The position numbers and the translations under genes are program-made. A stretch of 59,528 nt of DNA. Origin: Nevskiaceae bacterium. Its GTDB lineage: Bacteria; Pseudomonadota; Gammaproteobacteria; Nevskiales; Nevskiaceae. The first letter of the stretch is position 1; each line of letters begins with the position of its first letter. The notes under the pieces are model-generated. The model was given only the letters and a program-made list of their open reading frames with translations. It searched no databases and had not been told where the DNA came from. Of this stretch, positions 27,472-35,900 are shown one piece after another. The stretch spans positions 1-59,528 of the forward strand of contig SCVA01000031.1 in NCBI GenBank assembly GCA_004297005.1, written 5' to 3'.

Positions 27472-28701
27472 TCAGAAACGGAGAGTGAACCGGGTGCCCT
27501 GGCCCGGGGTGCTGGCTACCTCTACGCTGCCCCCCAGGGTCTGGTGCACCAGGTTGAAGACGATGTTCAAGCCGAGGCCGGTACCGCCCTGGCCACGGCG
27601 GGTGGTGAAGAAGGGGTCGAAGATGCGGGGCAGGTTCTCGGCGGAGATGCCCTTGCCGTCGTCGCTGAAGCACAGTTCCACGCGGTCGCCCTGACGACAC
27701 ACCTGGATGGTCATCAGCCCGGCGCCGTCCGGCTCGAAGGCGTGGGTTACGGAGTTGACCACCAGGTTGGTGAGAATCTGTGACAGCGCGCCCGGGGTGG
27801 TGAGAATCTCGATGTCGTCCGGGCAATTCAGCTCGATGCGGTGACGGGTGGTCTTCAGCTTGGGCCGCAGGCTCAGCAGCACTTCCTCGATATAGCCCTT
27901 GAGGTTGATGCGCCGCTGCTCGTCACTGGACTGATCCACCGCCACCAGCTTGAAGCTCTTGATCAGGTCGGCGGCGCGGCGCAGGTTGATCAGGATGATG
28001 TCGCTGGCCTGCTCGAAGGACAGCAGCAGCTTCTCGAACTGCGCCTTGGTCAGCTTGTTCTCCCCCGCTGCCTGGCGCATCGCGCGCACCTCGCTCTGCA
28101 GATGCGAGGCGGCGGTCACGCCGACGCCGACCGGCGTGTTGATCTCGTGAGCGACGCCGGCCACCAGGCCGCCCAGCGAGGCCATCTTCTCGGCCTGCAC
28201 CAACTGGCTCTGCGCCACCTTGAGCTGGGCCAGAGCCCGCTGCGTTTCCTGCACCTGCGTTTCCAGCGAATGATTGAGGTCGCGCAGCGCCTGTTCGCCG
28301 CGCTTGCGCTCGGTGATGTCGATGATCGAGGCGAGCACGAAAACGCCTTCCTCGGTGCGGATCGGGCTTAGCCCGATCTCGATCGGCACCTCGCGGCCGG
28401 CGCTGGTCAGGCCGAACAGGTCGCGGCCGGCGCCCATGGGCCGATGGCTGGGATGGCTGAAGTAGCTCTCGCGCAGGGTCGGGTGACGCTCGCGGATGCT
28501 CAAGGGCACCAGCACGTCCACCGGCTGCCCCAGCAGGGCTTCTCGGGAGTAACCGAATAGTTGTTCGGTCTGGCGGTTGACCAGGGTGATGATGCCCTCG
28601 GCATTGACCACCAGGATGGCGTTGGGCGAGGCCTCTACCACCAAGCGGAAGCGCTCGTCGCGCTGATCCGAGAGCCCGGAATTGGGGAAGGTGTTGGCCA
28701 T
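27472..28701 (-). CDS. PAS-domain sensor histidine kinase
   Basis: A 409-residue kinase without membrane segments: a PAS domain (about residues 16-130, RFRLVVEASPNAILVVNAEGIITLVN), a coiled linker with QSQLVQAEKMASLGGLVAGVAHEINTP that holds the phospho-acceptor His in HEIN, and an ATPase domain with N box NLVVNSVTHA, G1 FSDDGKGI and G2 GTGLGLNIV. I set the start at the ATG at 28701, where the family-like sequence begins; the upstream frame is Arg-rich shadow. It would sense a cytoplasmic signal and phosphorylate the HD-GYP regulator encoded next. Confidence 0.9.
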   Translation of the reverse strand: MANTFPNSGLSDQRDERFRLVVEASPNAILVVNAEGIITLVNRQTEQLFGYSREALLGQPVDVLVPLSIRERHPTLRESYFSHPSHRPMGAGRDLFGLTSAGREVPIEIGLSPIRTEEGVFVLASIIDITERKRGEQALRDLNHSLETQVQETQRALAQLKVAQSQLVQAEKMASLGGLVAGVAHEINTPVGVGVTAASHLQSEVRAMRQAAGENKLTKAQFEKLLLSFEQASDIILINLRRAADLIKSFKLVAVDQSSDEQRRINLKGYIEEVLLSLRPKLKTTRHRIELNCPDDIEILTTPGALSQILTNLVVNSVTHAFEPDGAGLMTIQVCRQGDRVELCFSDDGKGISAENLPRIFDPFFTTRRGQGGTGLGLNIVFNLVHQTLGGSVEVASTPGQGTRFTLRF

Positions 28702-28911
28702 TGGCACGGCGAGCTGCCTCCGTCTTCTCTTTCTTCTGGGGTGCGCGGCGCAGGTCCGCCGTGGCCGCTGCGGGCGCGGTCGGGCACCCCGACCCACGCC
28801 TGCCGCCAGCGCAGCTTGCCGGGCCCGTGGCCGGGTAGTCGGCGTGCCGGCCACAAGGTAGGGGCGGGCGGACGGATGGCCAGCGGACTGTCTCCGGTAG
28901 CACGGGAGCCA

Positions 28912-28925
28912 TTGACGCCGGTCAA
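28912..28925 (+). promoter_or_regulatory. FNR/ANR box upstream of hemN
   Basis: TTGAC-GCCG-GTCAA, a perfect dyad, is centred 59 bases before the hemN ATG. A -41.5 placement would put the -10 at 28948-28953 (TAAGGT) and the start of transcription near 28960. hemN is a classic FNR/ANR target. Confidence 0.8.
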
Positions 28926-28977
28926 CGCGGTCGGTCGCCGCCGCTCCTAAGGTGGCCGGCATCAGCAGGAGCACCCC

Positions 28978-30408
28978 ATGGACCTCGCCCTATTCGACCC
29001 CGCCCTGATCGAGCGCTACGACCGCCCGGGGCCGCGCTACACCTCCTATCCGACCGCCGCGCAGTTCACTGAGAGCTACGGCGCCAGCGACTACCTGGGC
29101 GCCGTGCAACGTAGCCGCGACAGCGGCGTGCCACTGTCGCTCTACGTGCACGTGCCTTTCTGTGCCAGCCCCTGTTTCTACTGCGGCTGCAACCGCATCA
29201 TCAGCCGCTCGCGCAGCATCGCCGCCGGCTATATCGAGCGCCTGGAACGCGAGATCGAGATGCAGGCGGCGCTGTTCGCCGGCCGTGGCCCGGTGCTGCA
29301 ACTGCACTTCGGCGGTGGCACGCCGACCTTCTTCAGCCTGCCGCAGATGGAGCAGGTGATGCAGGCCCTGGATCGCGGCTTCGGACTGAGCCGGAGCCCG
29401 CAGCGGGAGTACTCCATCGAGGTCGATCCGCGCGCGCTGCTGCCGGACAGCATCGCCGGCCTCGCCGCTCTGGGTTTCAATCGCATCAGCATCGGCGTGC
29501 AGGACTTCGACCCCGCCGTGCAGGAGGCGGTCAACCGACTGCAGAGCTATGAGCAGACCGAGCAGGTGGTGCTGGACGCGCGCCGCCACGGTTTCAACTC
29601 GGTGTCGGTGGACCTCATCTACGGCCTGCCCAAGCAGACGCTGGAGGGCTTCGGCCGCACCCTCGACCAAGTGATCGCCCTGGCGCCGGATCGCGTCTCA
29701 GCCTACAGCTACGCCCACATGCCGCAGTTGTTCAAGGCGCAGGGCCAGATCAATGGCGCCGACCTGCCCAGCTCGCAGCAGAAGCTGGGCCTGCTCCAGC
29801 TCACCGTGGCCAAGCTGCAGGCGGCAGGCTATGTCTATGTCGGCATGGACCACTTCGCGCGGCCCGACGACGAACTCGCGCGTGCACTCGACGACGGCAG
29901 TCTGCAACGCAATTTCCAGGGCTATTCCACCCGTGGCGGCGCCGATCTGGTGGGCCTGGGCCTGAGCGCCATCAGCCGCATCGCCGACAGCTACTGCCAG
30001 AACGTCAAGACGCTCGATGCCTACTACGCCGCGCTCGACACCGGCCGCCTGCCGCTGCAGCGCGGCCTGCAGTTGAGCGCCGATGACCGGCTGCGCCGCG
30101 CCCTGATCGAAGACCTGATGTGCCGTGACCGGGTCGATTGCCAGCGGCTGGAGCACGAGTACCACATCGACTTTCGCAGCTACTTCGCCGATGCCCTGGA
30201 GGCGCTGAAGCCGCTGGCGGCCGACGGCCTGGTGGAGTTGGGCGAGCATGAGCTGCGGGTCACCGCCAAGGGGCGCTTCTTGTTGCGGGCGGTGGCCATG
30301 CCCTTCGACGCCCATCTGCGCGCGGCCCAGGCGCCGGCACCGGTGGCCGGCGCGGCGGCGAACCAGGATCTGCCTCGCCCCGCACCGAGATACTCGAGGG
30401 TGATCTAA
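28978..30408 (+). CDS. hemN: Oxygen-independent coproporphyrinogen III dehydrogenase
   Basis: A 476-residue radical SAM enzyme that oxidatively decarboxylates coproporphyrinogen III to protoporphyrinogen IX without oxygen. The 4Fe-4S motif CASPCFYCGC has Cys62, Cys66, Cys69 and Cys71, at exactly the E. coli HemN positions; GGGTPTF follows (SAM binding) and the early RPGPRYTSYPTA stretch is specific to HemN as opposed to HemW. The C-terminal HemN domain is present. The last 35 residues are a low-complexity Ala/Pro tail. The FNR box just upstream suggests induction at low oxygen, when HemF cannot work. The gene supplies haem for the cbb3 oxidase encoded further along. Confidence 0.96.
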   Translation: MDLALFDPALIERYDRPGPRYTSYPTAAQFTESYGASDYLGAVQRSRDSGVPLSLYVHVPFCASPCFYCGCNRIISRSRSIAAGYIERLEREIEMQAALFAGRGPVLQLHFGGGTPTFFSLPQMEQVMQALDRGFGLSRSPQREYSIEVDPRALLPDSIAGLAALGFNRISIGVQDFDPAVQEAVNRLQSYEQTEQVVLDARRHGFNSVSVDLIYGLPKQTLEGFGRTLDQVIALAPDRVSAYSYAHMPQLFKAQGQINGADLPSSQQKLGLLQLTVAKLQAAGYVYVGMDHFARPDDELARALDDGSLQRNFQGYSTRGGADLVGLGLSAISRIADSYCQNVKTLDAYYAALDTGRLPLQRGLQLSADDRLRRALIEDLMCRDRVDCQRLEHEYHIDFRSYFADALEALKPLAADGLVELGEHELRVTAKGRFLLRAVAMPFDAHLRAAQAPAPVAGAAANQDLPRPAPRYSRVI

Positions 30409-30438
30409 CCCGCGGCGCCAAACTGGCACACTGGCGGT

Positions 30439-30921
30439 ATGCACGACCTGCCGCTCAAGACTCCGGTCTTCTTCGAGGCCCTGGGCTCTTCTGCCCACTG
30501 GCTGATGCTCTGCCTGTGCCTGGTGCTGGTCGGCAGCGTGGTCGGCCTGCACTACGAGGCGCTGGAGCGGCTCAACAACTGGCTGCCCCGGCTGCGCCTG
30601 CCGGCGCGCCTGCGGGTGCTGGTGCTGATCTATGGCCTGATGGCGGTGCATACGCTGGAAATCTGGATCTTCGGCATGGCGCTGTACGGCGTCACTCTCT
30701 TTCCAGACCTGGGTCGCGTCACCGGTGCCGACGGGCTGGTGTTGCTCGATGCCGTCTACCTGTCCACCGTCACCTACACCACGGTCGGCTACGGTGACCT
30801 GCGGCCCGAGGGGCCGCTGCGCCTGTTGCTGGGCATGGAGAGCCTGAGCGGCTTCCTGCTGGTGACCTGGTCGGCCTCGTTCACCTATCTGGAGATGCAG
30901 CGCAACTGGCGGGTGACCTGA
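30439..30921 (+). CDS. Two-TM potassium channel-like protein
   Basis: A 160-residue membrane protein with hydrophobic segments at about residues 20-37, 57-82 and 124-140 and the K+ selectivity filter TTVGYGD (residues 114-120) before the last segment, i.e. an Ion_trans_2 pore. There is no cytoplasmic RCK domain, so it is a minimal channel. It lies 30 bases after hemN on the same strand and may be cotranscribed from the same FNR-box promoter. Some family members were noted next to FNR/USP-type genes, but a specific role cannot be read from this sequence. Confidence 0.85.
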   Translation: MHDLPLKTPVFFEALGSSAHWLMLCLCLVLVGSVVGLHYEALERLNNWLPRLRLPARLRVLVLIYGLMAVHTLEIWIFGMALYGVTLFPDLGRVTGADGLVLLDAVYLSTVTYTTVGYGDLRPEGPLRLLLGMESLSGFLLVTWSASFTYLEMQRNWRVT

Positions 30922-30950
30922 GCTCCGCGTTGCCGCAGGTGGGTACTTCA

Positions 30951-30964
30951 TTGACTTGCGTCAA
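30951..30964 (+). promoter_or_regulatory. FNR/ANR box upstream of the universal stress protein
   Basis: TTGAC-TTGC-GTCAA, a perfect dyad, is centred 61 bases before the ATG at 31019. Universal stress proteins are known members of ANR regulons in pseudomonads. I see no clear -10. Confidence 0.75.
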
Positions 30965-31018
30965 CGCGGGCGGTGGGCCTGGCACCGGATGCTTCCAACT
31001 TGGTAGCCGGAGTTCCCT

Positions 31019-31942
31019 ATGTCCCACCGCAAAATCCTTCTGATCGCCCGACGCAGCGAGCCGCACTCGCCGGCGCTCAATCGCGCCGCCGCGCTGATCC
31101 GGGCCGGTGGTGGCACGCTGCACCTGTGCCTGTTCGAGCAGCAACCGCTGCTGGACGCGGTGGCGCATCTGAGCAGCGAGGTGGCGCGGCAGGCGCGCGA
31201 GGCCCAGCTCGCCGAGGCGCACCATTGGCTCAACGACAAGGTGCAGGCGCTGCGCGAAACCGGCGTCAAGGCCGAGGGTGAAGTGGTCTGGGGTCGGCCC
31301 CAGCTCGAGCACATGCTGGCGAAGATCCACCAGCAGCAGCCGAGCCTGGTGGTCAAGGACATCCACCTGGAGCCGCTGCTGCGCCGGGTGCTGCTCACTC
31401 CCATCGACTGGCACCTGCTGCGCGACTGCCCCTGCCCGCTGATGCTGGTCAACCCGCAGGCGCTGCCCCTGCCCAGGCGGGTGGTGGCGGCGGTGGAACC
31501 GGTTGCCGCCGAACACAGCGCCGGGCATCTCAACGAACGCATCTTCCAGCTCGCCACCGACATCGCCAGCCTCAGCGGCGCCAGCGTCGAGTTGGCATTC
31601 GCCTACGAGGGCCTGTCGCCGCTGGCGGTGAGCCAGCCGGAGGAATACACGGTGGTCGCCGCTGAAATCTACGAACAGTTGCGGCAGACCCAGGTTGAGC
31701 GCTTTCACCGTTTCGCCGCCGCGCAGGGCGTGCCCGCCGAGCGCCAGCAGGTGCTCTACGGCCCGCCCTGGCTGGCGCTGGCCGACTGCGCCGACGATCC
31801 GCGCGCCGATCTGCTGGTTCTAGGCACCGTGCAGCGTAGTGGCCTGGAGCGCGCGCTGATCGGCAGCACCGCGGAGCGCATCCTCGATCAGGCGCGTTGC
31901 GACCTGTTGGCGATCAAACCGGAAGCGGTGGCGGACAAGTAG
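31019..31942 (+). CDS. Tandem-domain universal stress protein (UspE-like)
   Basis: A 307-residue protein with two Usp domains in a row (about residues 1-145 and 155-300). The second domain carries a late LVLGTVQRSGLERALIGSTAERIL, the family's G-x2-G-x9-G(S/T) nucleotide-binding pattern in modified form. The first shows the ARRSEPHSPALNRAA opening and VNPQALPLPRRVVAAVEP at the domain join. Such double proteins resemble UspE and pseudomonad anaerobic stress proteins. The upstream FNR box supports induction at low oxygen. Its molecular activity is not determined by sequence. Confidence 0.88.
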   Translation: MSHRKILLIARRSEPHSPALNRAAALIRAGGGTLHLCLFEQQPLLDAVAHLSSEVARQAREAQLAEAHHWLNDKVQALRETGVKAEGEVVWGRPQLEHMLAKIHQQQPSLVVKDIHLEPLLRRVLLTPIDWHLLRDCPCPLMLVNPQALPLPRRVVAAVEPVAAEHSAGHLNERIFQLATDIASLSGASVELAFAYEGLSPLAVSQPEEYTVVAAEIYEQLRQTQVERFHRFAAAQGVPAERQQVLYGPPWLALADCADDPRADLLVLGTVQRSGLERALIGSTAERILDQARCDLLAIKPEAVADK

Positions 31943-31945
31943 GCT

Positions 31946-31966
31946 GGCTGCGCCTCAGGCGCGGCC
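31946..31966. terminator. Possible bidirectional hairpin between usp and fnr
   Basis: A 9-bp stem GGCTGCGCC / GGCGCGGCC (one G-T pair) closes a TCA loop, 3 bases after the usp stop and between convergent genes. No clear T run follows on either strand, so an intrinsic terminator is only possible. Confidence 0.35.
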
Positions 31967-32025
31967 TATTGCGGATTTCGGATTGAACGGCGGCGGCGGC
32001 CGGTGGCAGCTTCGCCGCAATCCGC

Positions 32026-32778
32026 TCAGCCGCCGCGCCGCAGTGGCAGGCCCACCCGGGCGATCTCCATCAGGCGCTCGACATTGCGAATCTCGATGGA
32101 GGTGCGCCGGCAGCGCAGCGCGCCGCTGTCCTGCAGGCGGGTGAATACCCGCGACACGGTTTCGGTGGCCAGGCCCAGGAACTGGCCAATGTCCCGGCGC
32201 GACATCGGCAGCCGTTGCGCCCGGCCGGCGAAGCCGACACCCTCGGTCTGCGCGCTCTGATTGAGCAGGAACACCGCCACCCGCTGCTCCGCCGTGCAGC
32301 GGCCCAGGTGCAGCAGTCTTTGCAGGCGCTGGATCTCGCGGCCCATGCGCGCGGTCAGCCGTTCGCGGAAGTCCGGCGATTCGCCGATGCGCAGGCGGAT
32401 GGCCTCGGCGGGCATGCGGCAGACCCGCGCCGGCGCGATGGCCACCGCGCTGCTCTGGAAATGCGGATGGGTCAGCGAGTCGATGCCCAGCACATCGCCC
32501 GGCAGCACGAAGCCCAGCACCTGCTCGCCGCCATCCGGTGTCACCACATAGGATTTGAAGGCGCCGCCGCTGACCACGTACAGCGAGTCGCTGGGCTCGC
32601 CCATGCGATACAGATGGTCGCCGCGCTCCAGGCCGGTGCGGCTCATGCGGCCAGCGGCGCTGCCCTCGTCCAGCGCGGCGCCGAGGCAGTCGACCCCGCG
32701 TTCGCAGCCGGTGCAGCGCAGGGGTTCGGTGCGGCGTCGGCGGGTGGGAGTGGGTACGGCGGGCACGGGCGGCTCCAA
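32026..32778 (-). CDS. fnr: FNR/ANR oxygen-sensing transcription regulator
   Basis: A 250-residue Crp-family regulator of the FNR branch. Cys22, Cys25 and Cys31 (CTGCERGVDC) and Cys120 (RVCRMP) match the four ligands of the oxygen-labile 4Fe-4S cluster of E. coli FNR (Cys20, 23, 29, 122). The recognition helix LGLATETVSR (Glu206, Ser209, Arg210) has the ExxSR signature that reads TTGAT half-sites. It would dimerise and bind the boxes found through this window when oxygen is low. Start: TTG at 32778, with AGGTG 6 bases upstream. An FNR-like box about 48 bases before the start suggests autoregulation. The gene is convergent with usp and downstream of the ribonucleotide reductase. Confidence 0.95.
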   Translation of the reverse strand: MEPPVPAVPTPTRRRRTEPLRCTGCERGVDCLGAALDEGSAAGRMSRTGLERGDHLYRMGEPSDSLYVVSGGAFKSYVVTPDGGEQVLGFVLPGDVLGIDSLTHPHFQSSAVAIAPARVCRMPAEAIRLRIGESPDFRERLTARMGREIQRLQRLLHLGRCTAEQRVAVFLLNQSAQTEGVGFAGRAQRLPMSRRDIGQFLGLATETVSRVFTRLQDSGALRCRRTSIEIRNVERLMEIARVGLPLRRGG

Positions 32779-32819
32779 GTTTCACCTGCCAGCTTGCGGC
32801 CGCTGCGCCGCGATCCGCG

Positions 32820-32833
32820 TTGACCCAGGTCAG
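32820..32833 (-). promoter_or_regulatory. FNR/ANR-like box in the fnr promoter
   Basis: TTGAC-CCAG-GTCAG (plus strand) has one half-site with an extra mismatch. Its centre is about 48 bases before the fnr start codon, so it would overlap the core promoter, which fits autorepression better than activation. Confidence 0.6.
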
Positions 32834-32952
32834 CGCGTGCGCGCCGGGGCTGACTTAGGCAGAGTTGGCACCGCGCCCTGCTCCGCAGGCGGGGGAGGGG
32901 ACTGCGGCGGCGGGGTGTTGAGGAAAGGGTTGCTGTGCGGCGAGCGCCGCGC

Positions 32953-35900
32953 TCAACCGCAATTCCCCACCCAGCCGCAATGCGTGCAGCTCTGGCAGCC
33001 GTCGCGCTTCACCACCGCGTGTACGCCGCACTCCGGACAGGGCTTGCCGGGCAGCGCCGGGCTGCGTGCGCTGCTGCTGCTATGAGGCGCGGCAAGCACG
33101 CCCAGCGGGGTCTGTGGCAGACCCTCGGCGTTGAGGATGCCGAGCATGTGGTAGCGGTGCAGCATCAGCTCGGCGAGGTAGGCGACGGTGGACGGGTAGA
33201 TCTGCGACTTGGCCTTGCCGGGAACCCGGGCAAAGAAGCTGCCGCCGGTTTCCGGGTAGGACACCAGCTTGCGCAGCTTCTCGCCGATCCAGGCCGGGTC
33301 GAGCACGCGCATGTCGTAGCTGAGCAGGCGGCAGAGACCGTCGAGGTCTTTCGGGTAGTCGCCGTAGAGGCCGACGGCATAGGGGCGGCGCTCGCCGTCT
33401 GGCAGCTGCAGCTCGCGCACCACCAGCACGCAGTCGTCGCCGGTGTTGGCGTTCTTCACGTCCACCGTCCAGGACATGGTGCCGTCGGTGCCGGTGAGCG
33501 GCTCCTCGCGGCTGAGCAGGGCGTCCACCACCGGGGTCGGCCCCGGCTCGCTGAACGCGCCCAGCTCCTGGCAGCGGTGCAGTACCAGCCGCGCCAGCGC
33601 GGCGGTGGGGCTGGCCAGCAGCTGCGGTTCGCCGGCCGGCGGCATGCGCACCAGCACCGGATTGCCCTGGGTGCGCACCAGCGCCTCCAGCTTCAGTTGC
33701 AGCCAGGCGCGGTCGTCGGAGCGCATGTCCATCGACAGCAGCTTGGCGGTGGCGCCCAGGCCGCGCGGCTGCTCGGCGCCGTTCACCCAGACTTCGAACG
33801 GCCGGGTGCGGCCCCGGCCAGCGGCATCGCCGCTGGCTCCCGAGCTCGCTTCGGTGTGACCGACGAACACCGCGAAGCGGCAGCCGGGGCCGGCGTCGAC
33901 CATGTAGGTCCAGGCCGGGTTGCCGCCGGCGAATTCCGGCCGGCCCGGCCACTTCAGCGAGGCCAAGGGCGGTGAGGGCAGCGATTCCAGACGCAGACGC
34001 TGGTCGAGGCTGGCGGCGCTCAGCTCCAGCGTCGGGTTCTTGGCATCGGCGCTGGGCGCGGGCGTCACGCTCAGCACCGCGCCGGTGATGTCGTTGGGGC
34101 GGTAGGTGGTGCAGCCCTTGCAGCCCCACTCGTAGGCGAGGTCGTAGATGCGCTTGAACTCCTCGAAGCCGCATTCCACCGGCACGTTGACGGTCTTGGA
34201 GATCGAGGAGTCGACGTAGGGCTGCACCGCCGCCTGGATGCGCAGGTGGTCGGCTGGCGAGAGCGTCTGCGCGCTGGCGAAATAGCCGGGCAGGTTCTGG
34301 GCATCGCCGCCCATGCGCAGGTACAGGCGGTAGCCATAGTCCTGGATCGGATACTCGATGGCCTCGCCATCGCGGTTGCGGCTGCGCCGGCGGTACTCCC
34401 AGGCGAAGGCCGGCTCGATGCCGCCGGTGACATTGCGGCCGAAGGCCAGCGAGATGGTGCCGGTGGGAGCGATCGACAGCAGATGGCTGTTGCGCAGGCC
34501 GTGCTTGGCGATGGCCGCGCGCAGCGGCTCCGGCAGCCGCTGCACGAAGGGGCTCTTCAGATATTTGTCGGCGTCGAACAGCGGGAACGCGCCGCGTTCC
34601 TTCGCCAGCGCCACCGAGGCCTCGTAGGCGCTGTCGCGCAGCGTGCGGGCGATCTCGGCGGTGAGCTGCACCGCCTCCTCGGAGCCGTAGCGCTGGCGCA
34701 GCATCATCAGCGCCGTGCCCAGGCCGGTGAAGCCCAAGCCGACGCGGCGCTTGTTCATCGCCTCGCGCTGCTGTTCGGGCAGCGGCCAGTGGGTGAGATC
34801 GAGCACGTTGTCGAGCATGCGCACCGCGGTCGCGGCGGTCGCTTTCAGGCGCGGCCAGTCCAGGTGCGCCTGCTCGGTGAAGGGTTCGGTGACGAACAGC
34901 GCCAGATTGAGCGAACCCAGGCAGCAGCAACCGTAGTCGGGCAGCGGCTGCTCGCCGCAGTTGTGGACGTAAAGACCGTTGGCATCGAAGGCGTTGATGC
35001 CGGGAATCTGGCAGTCGTAGACGGTCTCCTCCGGGCCGGTCTCGATGCTCGCCACCCGCGCGGCGAAGCGGCTGCGGTTGAGGCCGCGCTTGTAGCCGGC
35101 CAGCCGCTGGCTGAGGCGCGCGGCTTTTTCGCCATCGGCAAAGCCGATGCGCTCGGCGTAGATCGCCAGGTTGTCGCCAGAGAGCACCAGCTCCCACCGC
35201 CGGCGCTCGCGGTGCAGACTGCTGACCATGCCCAGACGCAGCAGCATGCGCTGCACCGCCTCGGCCTGGCCGTAGTCGGCGAGGCTCAAGCGCAGGCTGG
35301 CGCCCTTGCCGGCGCTGGCCTGCACCTGGCCGGCGCCGTCGAACAGGCCGCGCAGCAGGCCGCAGTAGAACTGGCTGGAGGCACGCTCCATGGCCGGCGT
35401 CACCCGGGTCGGTCCCTCGCCCAGGCCCATGCGCTGGGCAAGATCGGCCAGCACCGGCAGCGACAGCCGCCACTCGCCACGTCCGGCCTGCGGCAGCCAG
35501 TCCGGCAGCGGCGCGCTGGGCGCCAGCTTGGCGACGCAGTGCAAGGCCTCGGTCATCACCCCGCGCACGCCGTCTTGCGCCTGATCGCCGCCCACCGCCA
35601 GCGGCCGCGCCCACAGCGAGAGCACCGCCGCCTCGGTCCGCAACTGGCCCTCGGCCAGCAGCAGACCCAGCAGATAACCTTCCTCGCGGCTCTCCACGCC
35701 CGGCCACTGCGGCTGGTCGCGATGGTCGTGCAGCACGATCAGCTCGCCCGGCTGCAGCTCGCCGGCCTTCTTCCACACCGGCTCCTGGGTCCAGCGGCCC
35801 ATCCAGCGCAGACTCAGCACCGGGTGGTCGGCGGTAAGCCGCAGCCGATAGCCCTCCTCGGTGCAGAGGTTGAGCACCGGCTTGTGGCCGGTGACGAAGA

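Noticed and set aside
32879..32900. Third copy of the long inverted-repeat element
   Set aside because: CCGCAGGCGGGGGAGGGGA here resembles part of one arm, but the opposite arm is missing and the match is short; it could be chance or a decayed remnant.
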